Notes under the pieces: model-generated
What the model was told of the DNA's origin: nothing
The model's input: the letters and a program-made list of their open reading frames with translations, nothing else
Database searches by the model: none
Made by a program: the position numbers and the translations under genes
Shown here: positions 4,705 to 5,565 of the stretch, one piece after another
Numbering within the stretch: the first letter of the stretch is position 1
How the letters are laid out: every line of letters starts with the position of its first letter
From: Candidatus Yanofskybacteria bacterium RIFOXYD1_FULL_42_10
Lineage (GTDB): Bacteria; Patescibacteriota; Minisyncoccia; 2-02-FULL-40-12; GWA2-44-9
Reading direction: 5' to 3'
Length of the DNA: 5,565 bases
NCBI GenBank assembly: GCA_001795975.1
Contig: MGLG01000041.1
Coordinates: forward strand, 7,491 to 13,055

Positions 4705-4797
4705 ACGGTTTGAACCCAGCTCGCGTACCCTTTTAATTGGCGAACAGCCAAACCCTTGGGGCCTTCTTCAGTCCCAGGATAGGGCGAGCCGACATCG

Positions 4798-5565
4798 TAT
4801 ATGCTTCAATTATTACTAATTGTATGGACTATATCTTCTTCCTTTCTCGCGTTTTACGAGATTAGGAGCTGGCGTGTTAGCTGTCATGTTTAATAACAAC
4901 TCCAATTTCTTAAAATTGAGTCTCTACGGGGTCATTACACAAGTTTATATTGCATTGATTGAGGAATAAATTCACGAATAATATTGCAAAACTTTTTAGC
5001 GTCTGCTGTTATAATTCTAATTCTCATATATTCTTTGTCTTTATTAAGATTAGAATTAATATTGAACTGATTTAACAAAAGTTTTTGCAATTTGTTTTGA
5101 TCTTCTATCGAAAACTGTTGAGTATTCAGATAGATTGAATCACCGCTTTTTGAGCCATCATCCATATACCAAACTGCTAAGCTAAATGGATTGATTTGTA
5201 AATCATCAGGGATAATCTTCTTGCGATCTTTGTAAAAATATCTAAATAGATCTGTTATTTCAGGCGAACAACAGGTATAAAACCTGCAGGCAATTCTGTT
5301 GCCGTTGCCATTTCTTAATTTTGGTCCGTTTTTTACAATTGATTGCAAGACAGAATATTTCCAATCCACATAATCTTTTTGTTTTATAGAATGATTAACT
5401 TCAAGGAATGCATTTTTCCTTCTTGGAATAATTCTCAAATAACCGTCGCCCAAAATGGTTCCGATAATTAGAGATTTTTGTTCTTGTGTAAGACTTCCCA
5501 CGGTATTATCGCTTAGTTTGTTGTGTTAATTTTATCACAAAACTAAGTCCGAATCCACCGTTATA
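4798..5565 (-). ncRNA. Group IA intron at about 23S position 2500, 3' part, carrying a LAGLIDADG gene in P6
   Basis: The 5' end (P1-P3) lies beyond the window. Visible parts are P4 (ATAACGGTGGA at 5564-5554 with ACCGTGGGAAG at 5503-5493), a long P5 hairpin closed by CTTAGTTT and AAACTAAG, the endonuclease gene in P6, R as CCCCGTAGAGACT (4931-4919), P7.1 CAATTT/AAATTG, a P7.2-like element, P8 CTCGT...GCGAG, S as AAGATATAGTCC (4838-4827) and P9 CAATTA-GTAA-TAATTG. The 3' exon starts CGATGTCGG, which places the insertion after U2500, a site known for group I introns. The intron's last base would then be A, not the usual G. Core blocks are almost identical to those of the intron at 3726-4333. Confidence 0.85.
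4935..5501 (-). CDS. Intron-encoded LAGLIDADG homing endonuclease
   Basis: The 188-residue protein is predicted to cut intronless 23S genes near position 2500 and so copy its intron into them. It has two LAGLIDADG motifs, as in single-chain enzymes: LIIGTILGDGYL (residues 11-22, metal-binding Asp19) and FSLAVWYMDDGSKSG (106-120, Asp114/Asp115). HSIKQKDYVDWKY (37-49) and IPDDL (97-101) also fit the LAGLIDADG_2 type (PF03161 family). Both acidic catalytic positions are kept and the frame is intact, so it is probably active. The likely start is GTG at 5501, which lies inside the conserved P4/Q core element. No ATG lies between it and motif 1, and no Shine-Dalgarno is visible. The TAA at 4935 directly abuts the R element (TGACCCCGTAGAG). 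A maturase role is possible but not indicated. Confidence 0.92.
   Translation of the reverse strand: MGSLTQEQKSLIIGTILGDGYLRIIPRRKNAFLEVNHSIKQKDYVDWKYSVLQSIVKNGPKLRNGNGNRIACRFYTCCSPEITDLFRYFYKDRKKIIPDDLQINPFSLAVWYMDDGSKSGDSIYLNTQQFSIEDQNKLQKLLLNQFNINSNLNKDKEYMRIRIITADAKKFCNIIREFIPQSMQYKLV

Larger units (their letters stand above)
3501..5565 (-). rRNA. rrl: 23S ribosomal RNA, 3' part (domains V-VI), interrupted by three group I introns; 5' end outside the window
   Basis: The exons, in transcription order, are 4797-4705, 4395-4334 and 3725 to about 3501. Exon 4797-4705 opens with CGATGTCGGCTC and contains CCCAAGGGTTTGGCTGTTCG and GTACGCGAGCTGGGTTCAAA, the peptidyl-transferase region up to E. 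coli U2593. Exon 4395-4334, only 62 nt, runs from CGTGAGACAGG to CCTTAGT (2594-2656). The last exon begins ACGAGAGGACCGG, the second half of the sarcin-ricin loop, and continues through domain VI with GATAAGCGCTGAAAGCAT and GTAAGCGCAGTGATGCGTTG to a 3' end near 3501-3510. Removing the introns gives CCGT|CGTGAGACAG and TTAGT|ACGAGAGGACC, which restore conserved 23S sequence exactly. Nothing else in the exons looks degenerate, so this appears to be a working gene that depends on splicing. Confidence 0.95.

Noticed and set aside
1..5565. CRISPR array, prophage or transposase gene
   Set aside because: No regularly spaced direct repeats and no integrase or transposase motifs were seen; the only mobile elements are the group I introns and a hairpin repeat.

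Overview
The window looks like a piece of a Candidate Phyla Radiation (Patescibacteria, probably Parcubacteria-like) chromosome. The signs are a 23S rRNA gene broken up by several group I introns, AT-rich genes that mostly lack a Shine-Dalgarno sequence, a GTCCGC...GCGGAC hairpin of a type I associate with these genomes, and short or minimal versions of familiar proteins. This assignment is inference; no 16S gene is present to confirm it. Apart from one small candidate gene, everything is on the minus strand, so the biological order runs from high to low coordinates.

Right half (about 3500-5565): the 3' part of a 23S rRNA gene, domains V and VI. Three group I introns, all with the P7.1/P7.2 insertion typical of subgroup IA, split it into short exons. 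The intron at 4798 to beyond 5565 sits at about E. coli position 2500 and carries a LAGLIDADG endonuclease in P6. A compact 309-nt intron without an ORF (4396-4704) sits exactly after U2593. A 608-nt intron (3726-4333) sits after U2656, inside the sarcin-ricin loop. The third intron holds, in the same P6 position used by the endonuclease in the first, a candidate gene on the opposite strand with its own promoter-like and terminator-like signals. This is the most unusual structure in the window.

Middle (2930-3500): a 23S-5S spacer, a 5S rRNA inside a perfect 15-bp processing stem, then a very good sigma70-type promoter driving a 53-codon membrane peptide with a perfect AGGAGG, closed by an intrinsic terminator.

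Left half (1-2910): a second unit begins at a TATACT box so close to the ATG that the mRNA may be leaderless. It contains a one-pass exported protein with a cysteine cluster, overlapping rodA (SEDS peptidoglycan polymerase), then a hairpin repeat, a short TsaB-like protein, a leader with mutually exclusive hairpins including a terminator, and the first 136 codons of rpoB running off the left edge. The window therefore joins ribosome synthesis, cell-wall elongation, a possible tRNA-modification factor and RNA polymerase.
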